DNA of 64,000 nt from Mycogone perniciosa (Eukaryota > Ascomycota > Sordariomycetes > Hypocreales > Hypocreaceae): assembly GCA_025331125.1 (NCBI GenBank), contig JAOALB010000002.1, positions 248,001 through 312,000 on the forward strand, in the 5' to 3' direction. The notes below the pieces were generated by a model that made no database searches, was not told where the DNA came from, and was given only the letters and a program-made list of their open reading frames with translations. Made by a program: the position numbers and the translations under genes. Each line of letters starts with the position of its first letter. The stretch's first letter is position 1. Of this stretch, positions 47,293 to 58,144 are shown one piece after another.

Positions 47293-49058
47293 ATGTCCCT
47301 CGTCACCCAATTCCTCTCCCAAATTCGACAGCAGGTCCGCTCACAGCAGGGCGATCTGCTGAGGTCATGGCTCCAAGTAGAACCGGGCTCACCAAAACAA
47401 TATCACGACCTGGCCACTGAGCTACGCGCCAAGTTCAGCGGCCAGGAGAGCATCGAAAATGTGGTCGAATCCAACCTCCCACAGGAAGATGACCTCCCAG
47501 AAGGTCAGGCGACAACGTGGCCGGGATTGATAGCCTTTATCAAGGACTACTTGACATACTGGAGAGATGTCAAGTTTGACGATTTGCTGGAGGCACATCA
47601 ACTGCTCAGTGGGCTGGTCAAGTGAGCTCTCAGCATCAGCATCTCACGGTCGAGAATGCGACATCTCAGATCAGATCAACAAATGCTAACGCGGCATTCA
47701 GCTCATGCGCCACGGCCTTTGCGCATCCTACCTACGGCACAATGCTCTTGCAGGTCAGCATGTCGCTCTCGGAAACGCTCTCACGTCTCACCATGAGTCT
47801 CAACCGTCGCCCGGACCTCACCCGCCGCATCCGCGTTGTCGACGACGACAACCGCAAGTCAGTCGCCGAGTCCTCGGCCGAGATTATCCAAAAGATCTTT
47901 ACCACCTGCTTGACTGATCGGTCGGGTAACCGTACCAGCCGTCCTGAGGGGAAGAGAGTCGGCGTGTATATGTTTGCCAACCTGGTGCTGAAGCTGTTAT
48001 TTGCCGTATGTTTTTTTTTCTCTCACTCACTCAGAAGCGTATCGGATGTAGGATATACAAAAGTGATGAGCTAACATATCGTTTCCCAGTGTCGGAGGAC
48101 GCAATTGGCAAAAATGATCTTCGTCAACATCGAAACCATCTCACCACCACTCTCTCTCTACCCAGCCGGCCAGCGCGTCACGTTTCTCTACTACCTTGGC
48201 CGCTTCAACTTCTCCAACCACCACTATCACCGCGCTGCCCTCTGTCTCCAAGAGGCCTACCTCCAGACCCCCTCCGAGCTCATCTCTCACCGCGCCAACA
48301 TCCTCACCTACCTCATCCCCAGCAACCTCCTCCTTGGCCGCTTCCCCTCCAACACCCTCCTCTCAAGGCCCGAGGCCCAGTCCCTCAAACCCATCTTTCC
48401 CCCCCTTTGCATGGCCATCCGCTCCGGCAACTTCATCCACTTCCAGCAGCATCTCGCCGCCCACGAGTCCTGGCTCTTCGAAAAGGGCCTCCTCCTCACT
48501 CTCACCCACCGGCTCCGTCCTCTCCTCTGGCGTGCCCTCAGCCGCAAGACGTTCCTCCTCACCTACGTGCCCCCCACGGACGCCACGTCTCGCAAGGCTG
48601 CCACCCTCGACATCGCAGACCTGCACACCGTTGCTACTTACATCCAGCACCGTCTGGAAGGCTGGCTACCCTCAAACCCAACGTCCGCGCGCGGCCGTCC
48701 ACCCCACGTCAACGCCATCTTCATGCAAGCCCTCAAGAACAACGTCCAGCTCCCCACCGAAACAACGCTTGTCCCTCCACCAGGCGGGCCCCAGAAGCTT
48801 CGTCCTAACGAGGGGCTTATATGGGGCAACACAGAGGTTACTTTCGACGACGTGGAACTAATGGTCGCGACGCTGGTTCAGCAGGGCTTCATGCATGGAT
48901 TTGTGGCGCATAACCAGGGGAGGTTTGCCATCATTGGCGCGAAGGCAAAGGGAAGCCCTCTCCTAGCAGGATGGCCGAATGTGTGGCAGACGATTAGGGA
49001 TAGAAGGTACGAGGAGGATTTTGACCTAGATAAGGTGCCTGGATGGGTGACGTTGTAA
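47293..49058 (+). CDS. csn12: PCI-domain protein CSN12/PCID2-like
   Basis: Predicted 533 aa from exons 47293-47621, 47702-48005 and 48090-49058. The family (yeast Csn12, Thp1; human PCID2) works in mRNA export/splicing (TREX-2-like) and was named for association with the COP9 signalosome. Visible stretches: SWLQVEPGSPKQYHDLATEL and LLEAHQLLSGLVNSCATAFA at the N-terminus; then TPR-like helices before the PCI region, including GQRVTFLYYLGRFNFSNHHY, HRAALCLQEAYLQTPSELIS, NILTYLIPSNLLLGRFPSNT, PPLCMAIRSGNFIHFQQHLA and LRPLLWRALSRKTFLLTYVP. The winged-helix PCI end includes DVELMVATLVQQGFMHGFVA and NVWQTIRDRRYEEDFDLDKV. Exon 3 is very C-rich, which leaves all three plus-strand frames open for ~600 nt; only this frame matches the family. 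Confidence 0.92.
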
Positions 49059-49949
49059 TAATACCGGTAGGATGTGGACAGCAGGACTTGGATATGTAAT
49101 ACTACGTGGCTGTCAAATCGCTCAAATTGTGAGATAGAAACAATGATACCCCTAAACAGTCACGTACTAGAACGAGACATAACAACATCACATATGCGAA
49201 TCACTCAAGGACACATTGTTTCATCTTCTGCCTATCCCTGACCAGAGCACTATACAAGAACATAATTCATAAGCATATGCTCTTATCCCCCCACCCCTAC
49301 CCCAATATCCAAAATCTCCTATTTCCAACTCCAAAAAGGCCTGTTCTGCTCCTCAGGGCAAGAGAAAATGGATCAAAAAAGAAGAAGCCTCCTCAAATCC
49401 CCGACACCATGCATCGTGATTCCCAAACAGAAACCCGCTATTCACTCCTTATTTTTAGTCTGCCCAACTTGCAAAAAGTCCGAAAAAAGTTTCTCCCGAT
49501 ATTTAATGGGGGTATCGACGGCAAAGAATCCAAAAAAACGACGAATGGCCACAAGTGACCCAAATAGTTTGAAAGAAGTTTCCCAGAAAATGGGAGGAGT
49601 AGATCTCGCTGCAGGCGTACCGAGAAACGTGGGCAAAGGAAGGAACCTGCAGTGCTCCATAGACAATAAACACTATCGCCGATAGGGGTATTGGCTTGAA
49701 AGATATGTAAGGCAATAAACAAATTCAGATGAATATAATAGCCATATATATGGCAGCGAAGTGAAAAATGCATGCGATGAAGGGAAGGTCGCCGGCCGCA
49801 GTGAGCAGAGCAAAAAGGAGCTCCGTCACATAACATGGATCCCAGAGCCACATGGGTGGCAGGTATATATCAGGCGCGCTGAGAAGTATGAAATCGACAT
49901 TGAAGTGGACCAAAGGCACAGATCCGCCAGATGCCAAGCAACGAGTCAC
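49059..49949. other. intergenic, convergent 3' ends
   Basis: Between csn12 and the SUN gene. Short Lys/Asn-rich open frames on both strands look non-coding. Confidence 0.55.
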
Positions 49950-51483
49950 CTAGAAGAAACAAGTAGCAGCAACAAATGCGACAATTAGACCAGCGAAGGC
50001 GGCACTGCCCTGTTGACGACCCGCCTCGGCCTTCTTATCGCCGCTCGGGGCGGAGGTGCCCTGCGACTGTGATGATCCAGAGGTTGGCGATGCTTCTTGA
50101 GGCGAAGAGGTGCCATTCTCATGAAATACACCAGGCTTCACAGTGGGGTGTGCGCCATAGCTGTCATATGTAGTAGATGAGTCACTAGTTGAGTCAGAAG
50201 CATCACCTGATCCAGTGGTAGACGCCCCCGTTGTGGAGGCACTCGCTGTGGGTGATGAATCGGAGCTCGTTGGTGTGTCCGATGCCTTTGTTGAGGACGG
50301 CTTAACAGACGTTGACTTCGGTGCTTGGGCTGCGTGCTGACCCGAGTCCGCCGTGCGGCTCGATCCAGAACCGGAACTGCCTGATCCAGAGCTGTCTGAT
50401 CCGGAACTGCTTGATCCAGAACCAACGTTGAAAGCCACAATGTTGGCAGTGCCGCCCTTGGGGACGGTGATAACACAGAAGGCAGCACCACCAGCACCAA
50501 CAGACGCCAGGTTGCTATTAACCTTGCCACCACGGTTCGGGTCAATTTCGCAGGGCAACCCATTACAACCACCATCAGGGCACTCGATCCGAACACCAAA
50601 GGTAGGTAACGTGTTCTTCAACGGGGAGTCCTCCCAGATGGGATTGAAGCCGAGCTTCACAAACGTGTTTCCATTGCCATCTGTGTTGGCACCAGCAACA
50701 TAATAAGCCCAGTTGCCGACAGGGCTCTTTTCATCGCCCCAGATACAGCCCTCCACACCAGTTCCAGGCGGGTTGATATAATAACTAAAGGCAATGTTAA
50801 TAAGTTAATTCCAAGTGGGTACAAGAGAATCTTACTGTGCGGCAGTTGACGCCCAGTAGCTAGTGTCAGGAACTGCGAGAACGGCTGAATCACCGACAAG
50901 AGTCGGGATGATCATATCCTCCAGTCCAGGCAAAACTGTCTGGCAAAAGGACAAGGGCTTGCCACACTTGTTGACAGCCGTGACGGCGCCTGTACCCTGA
51001 ACACAGAGTGGCTTGTTAGGGAAAGGCTTCTTAACATTGCCGCTCTTGTCACAATACAACCCTCCGTTCTGATGCGTAGTTAGTGACTGATATGGAGGGA
51101 TATGCCAGACCCGCTGAAAAGCTTACCATGGATGATGGATACGTGTATGATGAGTCAGGATCCCATTGTGCCATGACCATGCCCGGCTTGCAAGCATACG
51201 GGCAGTATGAATCGAATGCACATGGTCGATCCGGGCTCAAAGCCCAACCAGCATTGACGGCGTTGGGAGTAACCGCCACAAGATTGGAATCATCGGTAGG
51301 GAATGCGCATGATCCTCCTCGCTTAGCAACAGGATTGAGGTCCTCGGTGCGATGTACGTGGAGATGGGTGTGTTTCTTGGCGAGTGCGTGAACTTTTCGG
51401 TGGGCTGCGCTGGCATCGCAGGCTGGTATGGAAAGAAGGACGAGTGTCGACCCAAGAGCGGCTTGAAGCGTCGGGAGCTTCAT
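49950..51483 (-). CDS. SUN-family (GH132) cell-wall protein with Ser-rich GPI-type C-terminus
   Basis: Predicted 474 aa from minus-strand exons 51483-51127, 51068-50836 and 50784-49950. Fungal SUN proteins (yeast SUN4/UTH1, Aspergillus Sun1, fission yeast Psu1) are secreted and act in cell-wall remodelling and septation; GH132 is the assigned glycosidase family. The start at MKLPTLQAALGSTLVLLSIP is chosen because it begins a signal peptide; an in-frame Met 24 codons upstream would bury it. The SUN domain (residues ~55-290) holds many Cys: GSCAFPTDDSNLVAVTPNAV, CAFDSYCPYACKPGMVMAQW, NGGLYCDKSGNV, KPLCVQGTGAVTAVNKCGKP and WAYYVAGANTDGNGNTFVKL. The last ~180 residues are Ser/Thr/Gly-rich and end in a hydrophobic AAFAGLIVAFVAATCFF, fitting a GPI-anchor signal. 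Confidence 0.9.
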
Positions 51484-51647
51484 GATGTATCGGGAAGCAA
51501 TCGATATGTATGTTTGTCTCTGCCTCTGGCGAACCAAAACGAGTGTGTAAATCACTCAGAGGGTTGAGCGAAGCGATTGTCGCGTAAAAACGGGTGTGAC
51601 GTGCGTTGCGGTTGGAGCGAGAGTCGTACAAGCACACAGACAGAACG

Positions 51648-51676
51648 ACAGACAGACAGACAGACAGACAGACAGA
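51648..51676 (+). repeat. (GACA)n microsatellite
   Basis: Seven GACA units in tandem (CTGT on the minus strand), about 165 nt upstream of the SUN-family ATG and so probably in its leader or core promoter. Confidence 0.85.
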
Positions 51677-52555
51677 AACGAACGTGGATATCGTGTCGTG
51701 TCGCGCAGTAGATGCAGCGGTATGAATCCTAACGAGCGGTAGAGGTGACGACGCGCGGCACGACACGACGTGAAGATGGATTGATCAAGAAGAGAGAGTG
51801 ACGGTTCAAGTTCAGAACCTCCTAACAACGAGCGAGCGAAGCAGAACGAACGGGCGCCAGGCTCTTTCTTAGTCAGGGACAGAGAGAAAGCGGAGGAAAT
51901 AAACCACAATCCTAATTGCACACACTGGCCTGTTAATAACGCCTGGCCATTGCTTGTTCGCTCGCTTTAGCTGTGCCTGGGCTGAAAAAGAGAGATGGTT
52001 TGGAATAGTGTCCCGCCTGGTGGAGGCGTCAGATGGGTGTGGTAATAATTGACAGTGATGCGCTCGCCAATCAGAACCGCGCGCTCATCTCCGCCTGTAA
52101 GACGTCCGCCAATTGCGCAGCTCGGAAACGCCCAAAGGAAATTAAGGTGTCTGTGGTGGCTTGAGGGATGATGGGTACGTACCTTGAGAGCTGCCAGGGC
52201 CCATGAAAAACAAACCTCAGCACTGACGGACTATGAATCCGGGGGATCCAGAAGCAATTTCTACTGCCGTGTCAAAGACCAGTCCATTAGAGTCCATTAG
52301 CCAGGTTGCCGAGGACAACCAGGATCCCCTTGGTATGCTGAGCCAATGCACTATCGCATCATGCAAGCCAAAAACCACATCACCCGCGCCGCATGCATGC
52401 TAGGCGCATTGCAGATGTTCAATGTTTAATCCAACGAGCTGCATGTTGAATTAAGGAGTGCATGCATCTGTTCTCCATCGTGAGTACTCGGACGTGAGCG
52501 CCCTTCTCTCGTTGAGGCGGTAAACAGAGCTCTGTCCAAGTCTCTCCACTAATAC

Positions 52556-52571
52556 TACGGAGTACTCGTAC
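52556..52571. repeat. TACGGAGTACTCGTAC element
   Basis: Motif copy with a following TCGTAC half-site; intergenic. Confidence 0.8.
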
Positions 52572-52690
52572 TTGTACTGAAAACACACGAGTCAGAAAAC
52601 ATCTGTTTGTGTTCGCGTGGTCAATTACAATACGCTGTGATCGCGTCTGTCATGACGCCACATTCCGGGGTATGCAATGAATACAATCCA

Positions 52691-52706
52691 TACGGAGTAC
52701 TCCGTA
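52691..52706. repeat. perfect 16-nt palindrome TACGGAGTACTCCGTA
   Basis: Two motif copies in inverted orientation sharing GTAC, forming a perfect palindrome. Confidence 0.9.
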
Positions 52707-53010
52707 CAATGACACGATGGCAGAAATGCCTTTGACTTTCTCCAGAGCCGAGCGAGCTCGCTTACAAACAGTCGGAATTGCCGCTCCATGAACCATGCGC
52801 GCCCAGTCGCCTAATCAACAACAAGCCTTTTGTCTTTTTTTTTCTTTCTTTTTTCCCTGTCTTTGATTTCGATTTGCCGCGTGCAGATGAAACTTTCCTT
52901 CTTCGTATAGGCTACATGTTGCTTTTTCTCGATGATATTCGTCAGAGGTGCGCGTTTGACTGTTGTTCCCGCGCCGTCATCACGATACGAGACCATATTT
53001 CCGACATACC

Positions 53011-53040
53011 TACGGAGTACCTACTCCGTACTCGTAGGTA
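53011..53040. repeat. inverted motif pair TACGGAGTA-CC-TACTCCGTA
   Basis: Inverted pair with a 2-nt spacer, followed by CTCGTAGGTA. It lies about 60 nt past the mef2 stop codon and could form a hairpin in that transcript. Confidence 0.85.
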
Positions 53041-53097
53041 GCTCCATGAACCCATGATGTTCGTCATAAATGATGTATTTAATATCGAAATCACCCC

Positions 53098-55756
53098 TCA
53101 CAATCCCTTGTCCCTATGTCCTACCACTCTTGCAAATGAGTCAAACGACATGGTCATAGAGTGCCGGCCGGCCGTTTTGCTCCGCAAATGCTCATCGTAA
53201 TTCAACATCTCCTTGTACGGAACCTTGGCCACAATTTCAACCATCCGAGCCGTTGATTTCTTGCCTCTCAACGATGTCACCGAGTCATACGGGTCCGGTG
53301 GCACATAAATCTTCGAGACGTCAATTACATCGTCTCCCGTAGACTCTGCCGAGCGGTCGTTGACTTCAAGGACATGGCCGCCAGCACCAGCCGTGATGTC
53401 GTGCTGAACAGTCCCGGCCGCTACCTCTGGACAAGTAATGTGCACTAGCATAATTGGTTCCAGGATGCCTATTTGGTTTCTGTCGAATGCGTCCCGGAGT
53501 GACGCCTGGACAGCAGTCCTAGCCACACCACTGAAATGACCTCCAGTTGGCGTCTCCAAGGCGTCGTCTGAAGCATCAAGCGCGATGCTAACATGGCATC
53601 CATGAATCGGCGAGGCCCGTCTAGGCCCTCTGGCCAAGCCTGCGATAGCTCCATTCAAGAGCTGTTGTCGCGCCTCTTCAGCATCAAATACAGCTGTGTT
53701 GGCATCACCAGCCAGGGGTACGTCGACTTGGAATATGTTTCCATCCCTCTCGATGCCGGTTTCCAACAGAGCCGCGTGCTCATCGGGTTCTATCGGTTTG
53801 AGTATAGCAGTGCAGGTAGCTTTGCCAGATTTACCGGCCACTGGGCGATCGAAGATGGTATGTTGAGGTGCAGTAATTGTCGTCACACACTCCTTATAGT
53901 CAACCTCGATTGGACCAAACTCGGCATCAATCTTATGTTTTTGTCGCATATTGTAGAGGGACACGTCGAGGTGAAGCTTCCCCATGCCCTGGATTGTAAA
54001 TTGCTCTGTCTTCGGGTTTTTGCTCCACCGGAGACTCGGGTCCTCTCGCGAGGCGCTCTCCAATGCCAGCTCCAGCTGTTGCGCTGCAACGTTTCCGTAT
54101 GGGTCAACTTGAAGGAATGCAACTGGTGGCGGAATCTCCGGGGGTCTGATTTGGACATGTCTTAGACTTTCGGGGACAGGCTTGCCGCCCGACATGGTTA
54201 TCAACGTGTCTCCTGTTCGGGCCTTCTTGAGCCCCCGTAGAGCTCCTATCTGACCCACTGCCAAATCTTGTATATCCTGAGTCTTGGATGCCGATATTTG
54301 CAAGATACCCATCGGTCGCTCCTGAACAAGCATGTTTGTATTAAAGCTGGATGAGTTTCGCATAAGGGTTCCATGATAAACTCTCACGAAACTAAGGACA
54401 CCTTCTTTTGGATGGTTAAAAACTTTGAAGACTGATGCGACTGAGGCAACGTTCGCGCCGGTGCTCTTCTTGCCATTTCCACCGAGGACTTGTTGCAGCT
54501 CATGTTTTGAACCACCAACTCGCACCTCCACATCAGGGCGTTCTGCCGGGTTAGGGAGATAGTCCGTGATGGCGTCCATTAGGGGCTCAACGCCGATATG
54601 ACGGAAACTTGAGCCGGCGAATACCGGTATGACACGACCATCGCCACTTTGGATGGCCCTCCTGATTGCTTGTTTCAACAGAGAACCGAGGATGTTTTCG
54701 TTCTCGGCGAGGAACTCGTCCATAACGGCTTCGTCAAAGTCAGCCAGGCCTTCGATCAAGCGCTGCCTCGCAACTTGAATCTCAGCCAGCAATTCTTGGT
54801 TCGAGCTGGAGAGCTCCTCTTTCAGCTCCGAGGGCCCATAGCGAGTTTTCTGTCTCTCGGCTTTCCACCGATATCCCACGCCGTCAATAACGTCGATGAC
54901 ACCAACGAAATCCTCCTTTTCCCACCAGGGTATTTGGCAAACGAGGGGCCAGCCCTTAAGTCTGGCGCCAATCTCCAGGACAGATTTCTTGAAGGAAGCG
55001 CCCTCACGGTCTAGTTTGTTGCAGTACATAATACGGGGAATTCCGAACTCTTGGGCAGAAGCCCAGACTCGCTCTGTATGGGCCTCTACGCCCTTGACAG
55101 AGTCAATGATGCAAACAGCGCCATCGAGAATGGGCAGACATCGGTCCACCTCGAATCTAAAGTCTTGATGACCTGGTGTATCTATGAGGTTAATCGTTTT
55201 GGGGTGTGTTCCTGGAGGACAATCCTGCTTTAGGGGCCAGTTGAATGTAATGGCGGCAGACTGGATGGTGATGCCTCGTTCTCGTTCCAGTTCGAGGAAA
55301 TCAGTGACGGTATTTCCGGAATCAACATCTATTCTTATCAGCCGATATGTTTGATGCAATAGAGTTTATACATAATGGTAAGACAACATTGGATCACGAG
55401 AAAGGCAAATAAGGCAGTCTTAGGCCAGCACCATATCCAACATACCTCCTACTCTCTGTGTTACGCCGCTATAGTATAGCATCCGCTCCGTAGTTGTTGT
55501 TTTGCCCTGTATCCCGGGTGAGCGTCGTTTTGAGCACACAGATGGACACAGCGCCTACAGCATCAACGTGAGCAATAATGCCAATATTGCGAATATTCTC
55601 CAGCAAAGTTTCTCCGTGAGTGTTTCCACTTGATTGGACATGTAATGCTCTTCGCGATAGCGTAGCTCCTGTAGCCGCCCAGTGGGTAGAAATATTTGGA
55701 AGACCGCATCGCCTCAGAGAGGCTCTACGGCAAAGTGTTAAGACAATCATGCTCAT
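53098..55756 (-). CDS. mef2: mitochondrial elongation factor G2 (ribosome recycling GTPase)
   Basis: Predicted 829 aa from minus-strand exons 55756-55559, 55506-55446 and 55328-53098. MEF2/EF-G2mt is a translational GTPase that splits mitochondrial ribosomes with the recycling factor. The N-terminus (RRASLRRCGLPNIST) looks like a mitochondrial presequence. GTPase motifs: NIGIIAHVDA-GKTTTTER, with the P-loop rebuilt across the first intron; RGITIQSAAITFNW (switch I); DTPGHQDFRFEV (G3); and NKLDREGA (G4). Later EF-G domains are seen in MGILQISASKTQDIQDLAVG and GMGKLHLDVSLYN. Domain IV-V includes SPIHGCHVSIALDASDDA. I call G2 rather than G1 from its similarity to Mef2; this is inference. The 61-nt middle exon carries the P-loop lysine. 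Confidence 0.93.
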
Positions 55757-56066
55757 TCAAGATCAGCATCAATCATTCTGGGTGACGAATTGACTTTGAC
55801 CACAATGAATAAGACATTAAAAAAACACTTTTTGAGAGTAGGAATATCCGTTGTCTCTCATGGCCGGCCGTATTTTGAGTGAGACCCAGAAGCCATGAAC
55901 TTGGGTCGTCTCATTATCTTGAGACTGAGGTTGCTTCGAGCCGGCAGAATTTTGCCCAGATCTCTCTCTATCTATGGCGCGTCAATTTTAGTAGGCGGTG
56001 ACTGGTCAATGAAGCTTGTGGTATGCATTCTCCAAGCATTATGCTTAAATCGGGGAGTCGTCAGTA

Positions 56067-56075
56067 TACTCCGTA
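56067..56075. repeat. TACTCCGTA motif copy
   Basis: Exact 9-nt copy in intergenic DNA. Confidence 0.75.
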
Positions 56076-57345
56076 GATATGTGCCTAACCAACCATATTT
56101 TCCTGCGGATAACACTTCAAAGGACCGATCATAGCAACATCAAACCACAAAGCCAAAGGCTCAAAACGATACCCCTAGCTTGCAATAATATAAATATTAG
56201 GCTGATATTTTTCTTATTATTTTTAAGCTCGATATGTGGCAGTTTTTGGAGGCATATACCGTTTGAAATCCCGCCTTTTTTTTTGCAAGCCAGTTGCTAA
56301 CCTATAAACACCAGCCATTCCTCGCCATGCTTGGGGAATATGCAGCGAATCTGGAGTAGACGGTGGTTTATCTGTGTGTATTTATCCGAGAGATGTGTTA
56401 TTTGTTGCTTCCCAATAGCTGTTCAACTACTGGATGGCAACTCGTGACTTTTCTGATAGAGTGCGGAGACTTTTTGGAGCTCTGGGACCACCAAACAGGA
56501 GCAGTTAATCAGATGACAGACAACCCGACATTGGATGCTTCCCTTGACACCAATGCGTCAAAAATTGGTTCTTTTGTCGATTCGGTATCTAAGCAAAAGA
56601 TCCGGCAAATAGTATTAAATTCAGGGATGGTGACAGGGTTGATTAGATTCGAAATATGAACAGATAAGGGACCTTGTCATGTCAAGCTGGAAGACTATCA
56701 ACATCACAAATACTCTGTACGAAGCACACAATCATCAACCTTGAGGTTTGCAAGGCCAGGGAAAGACTCGACCAATCATGGCACATGCATAATAAGATGC
56801 CTCCGGAGTACTTTCTCGTGTCCTGTGCCTTTTTTTCGCATAGGATACGCGGGTCTGGGACTTTTGAGCAGGACTTTTGTCTCTTACCGGTCCCCACCGA
56901 ATTCTGAGATACTAATCATGTATGAGCTTCTCAGAGCACCTAATTGATGATGGCGGCGATGCTATCTTATCAGTGACCCTAGCCGAAGATACTAAGGCCG
57001 AATTTCAACAGTATGCCAGACTTCCAAGCCTCGGTATAGGATCAACCTATCCATGTCGTCGGAATCCTACACGGAGGGTTTACAGAGGACAAAGCGGCCT
57101 GCAATATCGGGATTTGATCGGGATATGCCAGAAATCATTGGACACAAACGCATCGCATTCGATCGACGCCGCCAGCTATTAGTCTCGAAATACCCGGTCT
57201 CGTTCCTCTTTGGGACGACAAGCCGGGAGGGTTTCCGATGCCATTCCATTGTTAGCCAAGGCTCACTATCCTTCTACGGCACTTTTGTGAGGAATTTTGG
57301 ATGGTGGTAGAGCTATGAATTATTGCAGTCTATGTTATAATGTCT

Positions 57346-57368
57346 TACTTCGTACGGAGTACTCGTAC
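57346..57368. repeat. compound motif TACTTCGTACGGAGTACTCGTAC
   Basis: TTCGTAC and GGAGTAC variants are fused with a third half-site over 23 nt, intergenic. Confidence 0.8.
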
Positions 57369-58021
57369 TATAATCCTACCATCTCCACCATCTATCTCAT
57401 CTGCCTGAAGTGGTCACGGTGATATCTAAATGCTTTGGTCTCGTATCCCTTTTTATTTGGAAGCGGGGGAAATGGGTACTATCTCGACTCAGAGTTGGCA
57501 TTGTTCCCATTCCTTTCAATGTCTTGACAGAAAAGATTAAGTGACAGCATCACAGGAGCGCATCTGACATGTAAGCGGGATAGTGATTATTTAAAGTGAG
57601 CTGAACCATACCGATTGTACGAGTATACCAAACTTCAGTTCTGTTATTCAGCCCCAAAAAGTTCCCGAGTCTAGATGGAGACAGACTCTGGAGTGGAGTC
57701 GAACAAGCAAGCATGGCTTTTTGTAACATCGTCTCAAAAAAACACCCGGATGCGGAGTACGCCCTCTGTCTCGGCCCGACCATCGAAAAGATATCATCCT
57801 AGAGCTCTTATTCGGAGGCATCATCCAATGTAATCTCGTTGCCTGATTCTGGATGAATACAGACGGCGACGATGTGATACCACCTACCAGAACGGTACCT
57901 CATCGACGGAGAAACTGCATACACGTATCAATAGTTGTAATACGTTATCATGTCTCCAGTTGAGATGTCATCGCAAGCCTCGGGCTGGTGCCATCACTCT
58001 GCTCCGGGTCTGTCTGCTGTC

Positions 58022-58030
58022 ATATAAACG
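58022..58030 (+). promoter_or_regulatory. TATA-like box of the OPT gene
   Basis: ATATAAACG lies about 120 nt before the ATG at 58145. It is a plausible but unproven TATA element. Confidence 0.35.
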
Positions 58031-58144
58031 GCTGATCCCCATGGACAATTGATCATCACAAGCCCAACCTCTAGCTCCTCTTCACCTTGCAGTTAGGATT
58101 CAGCAGTGAGGCAGGCCCTTTGTCAAACACAAACCCAACCAAGC

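Larger units (their letters stand above)
51484..53097. other. long intergenic region upstream of the SUN gene
   Basis: About 1.6 kb holding the SUN promoter and the mef2 3' UTR. It contains a GACA microsatellite (51648-51676), three TACGGAGTA motif elements at 52556-53040, and a T-rich pyrimidine run near 52836-52858. No gene supported. Confidence 0.6.
55757..58144. other. 2.4-kb AT-rich intergenic region, divergent promoters
   Basis: The largest gene-poor stretch in the window, between mef2 and the OPT gene. Short frames (56363-56659, 56674-56907, 57053-57310) show no recognisable motif. Motif copies lie at 56067-56075 and 57346-57368. TATAAACGG at 58022-58030 is about 120 nt before the OPT ATG, a plausible TATA region. 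Confidence 0.5.

Noticed and set aside
48008..48861. two alternative plus-strand frames of 221-266 aa
   Set aside because: Very Pro/Ser/Arg-rich translations of the C-rich csn12 exon 3; only the csn12 frame matches a family.
55480..55500. ACTACGGAGCGG resembling the dispersed motif on the minus strand
   Set aside because: It is coding sequence of the mef2 P-loop exon and lacks the full TACGGAGTA core.
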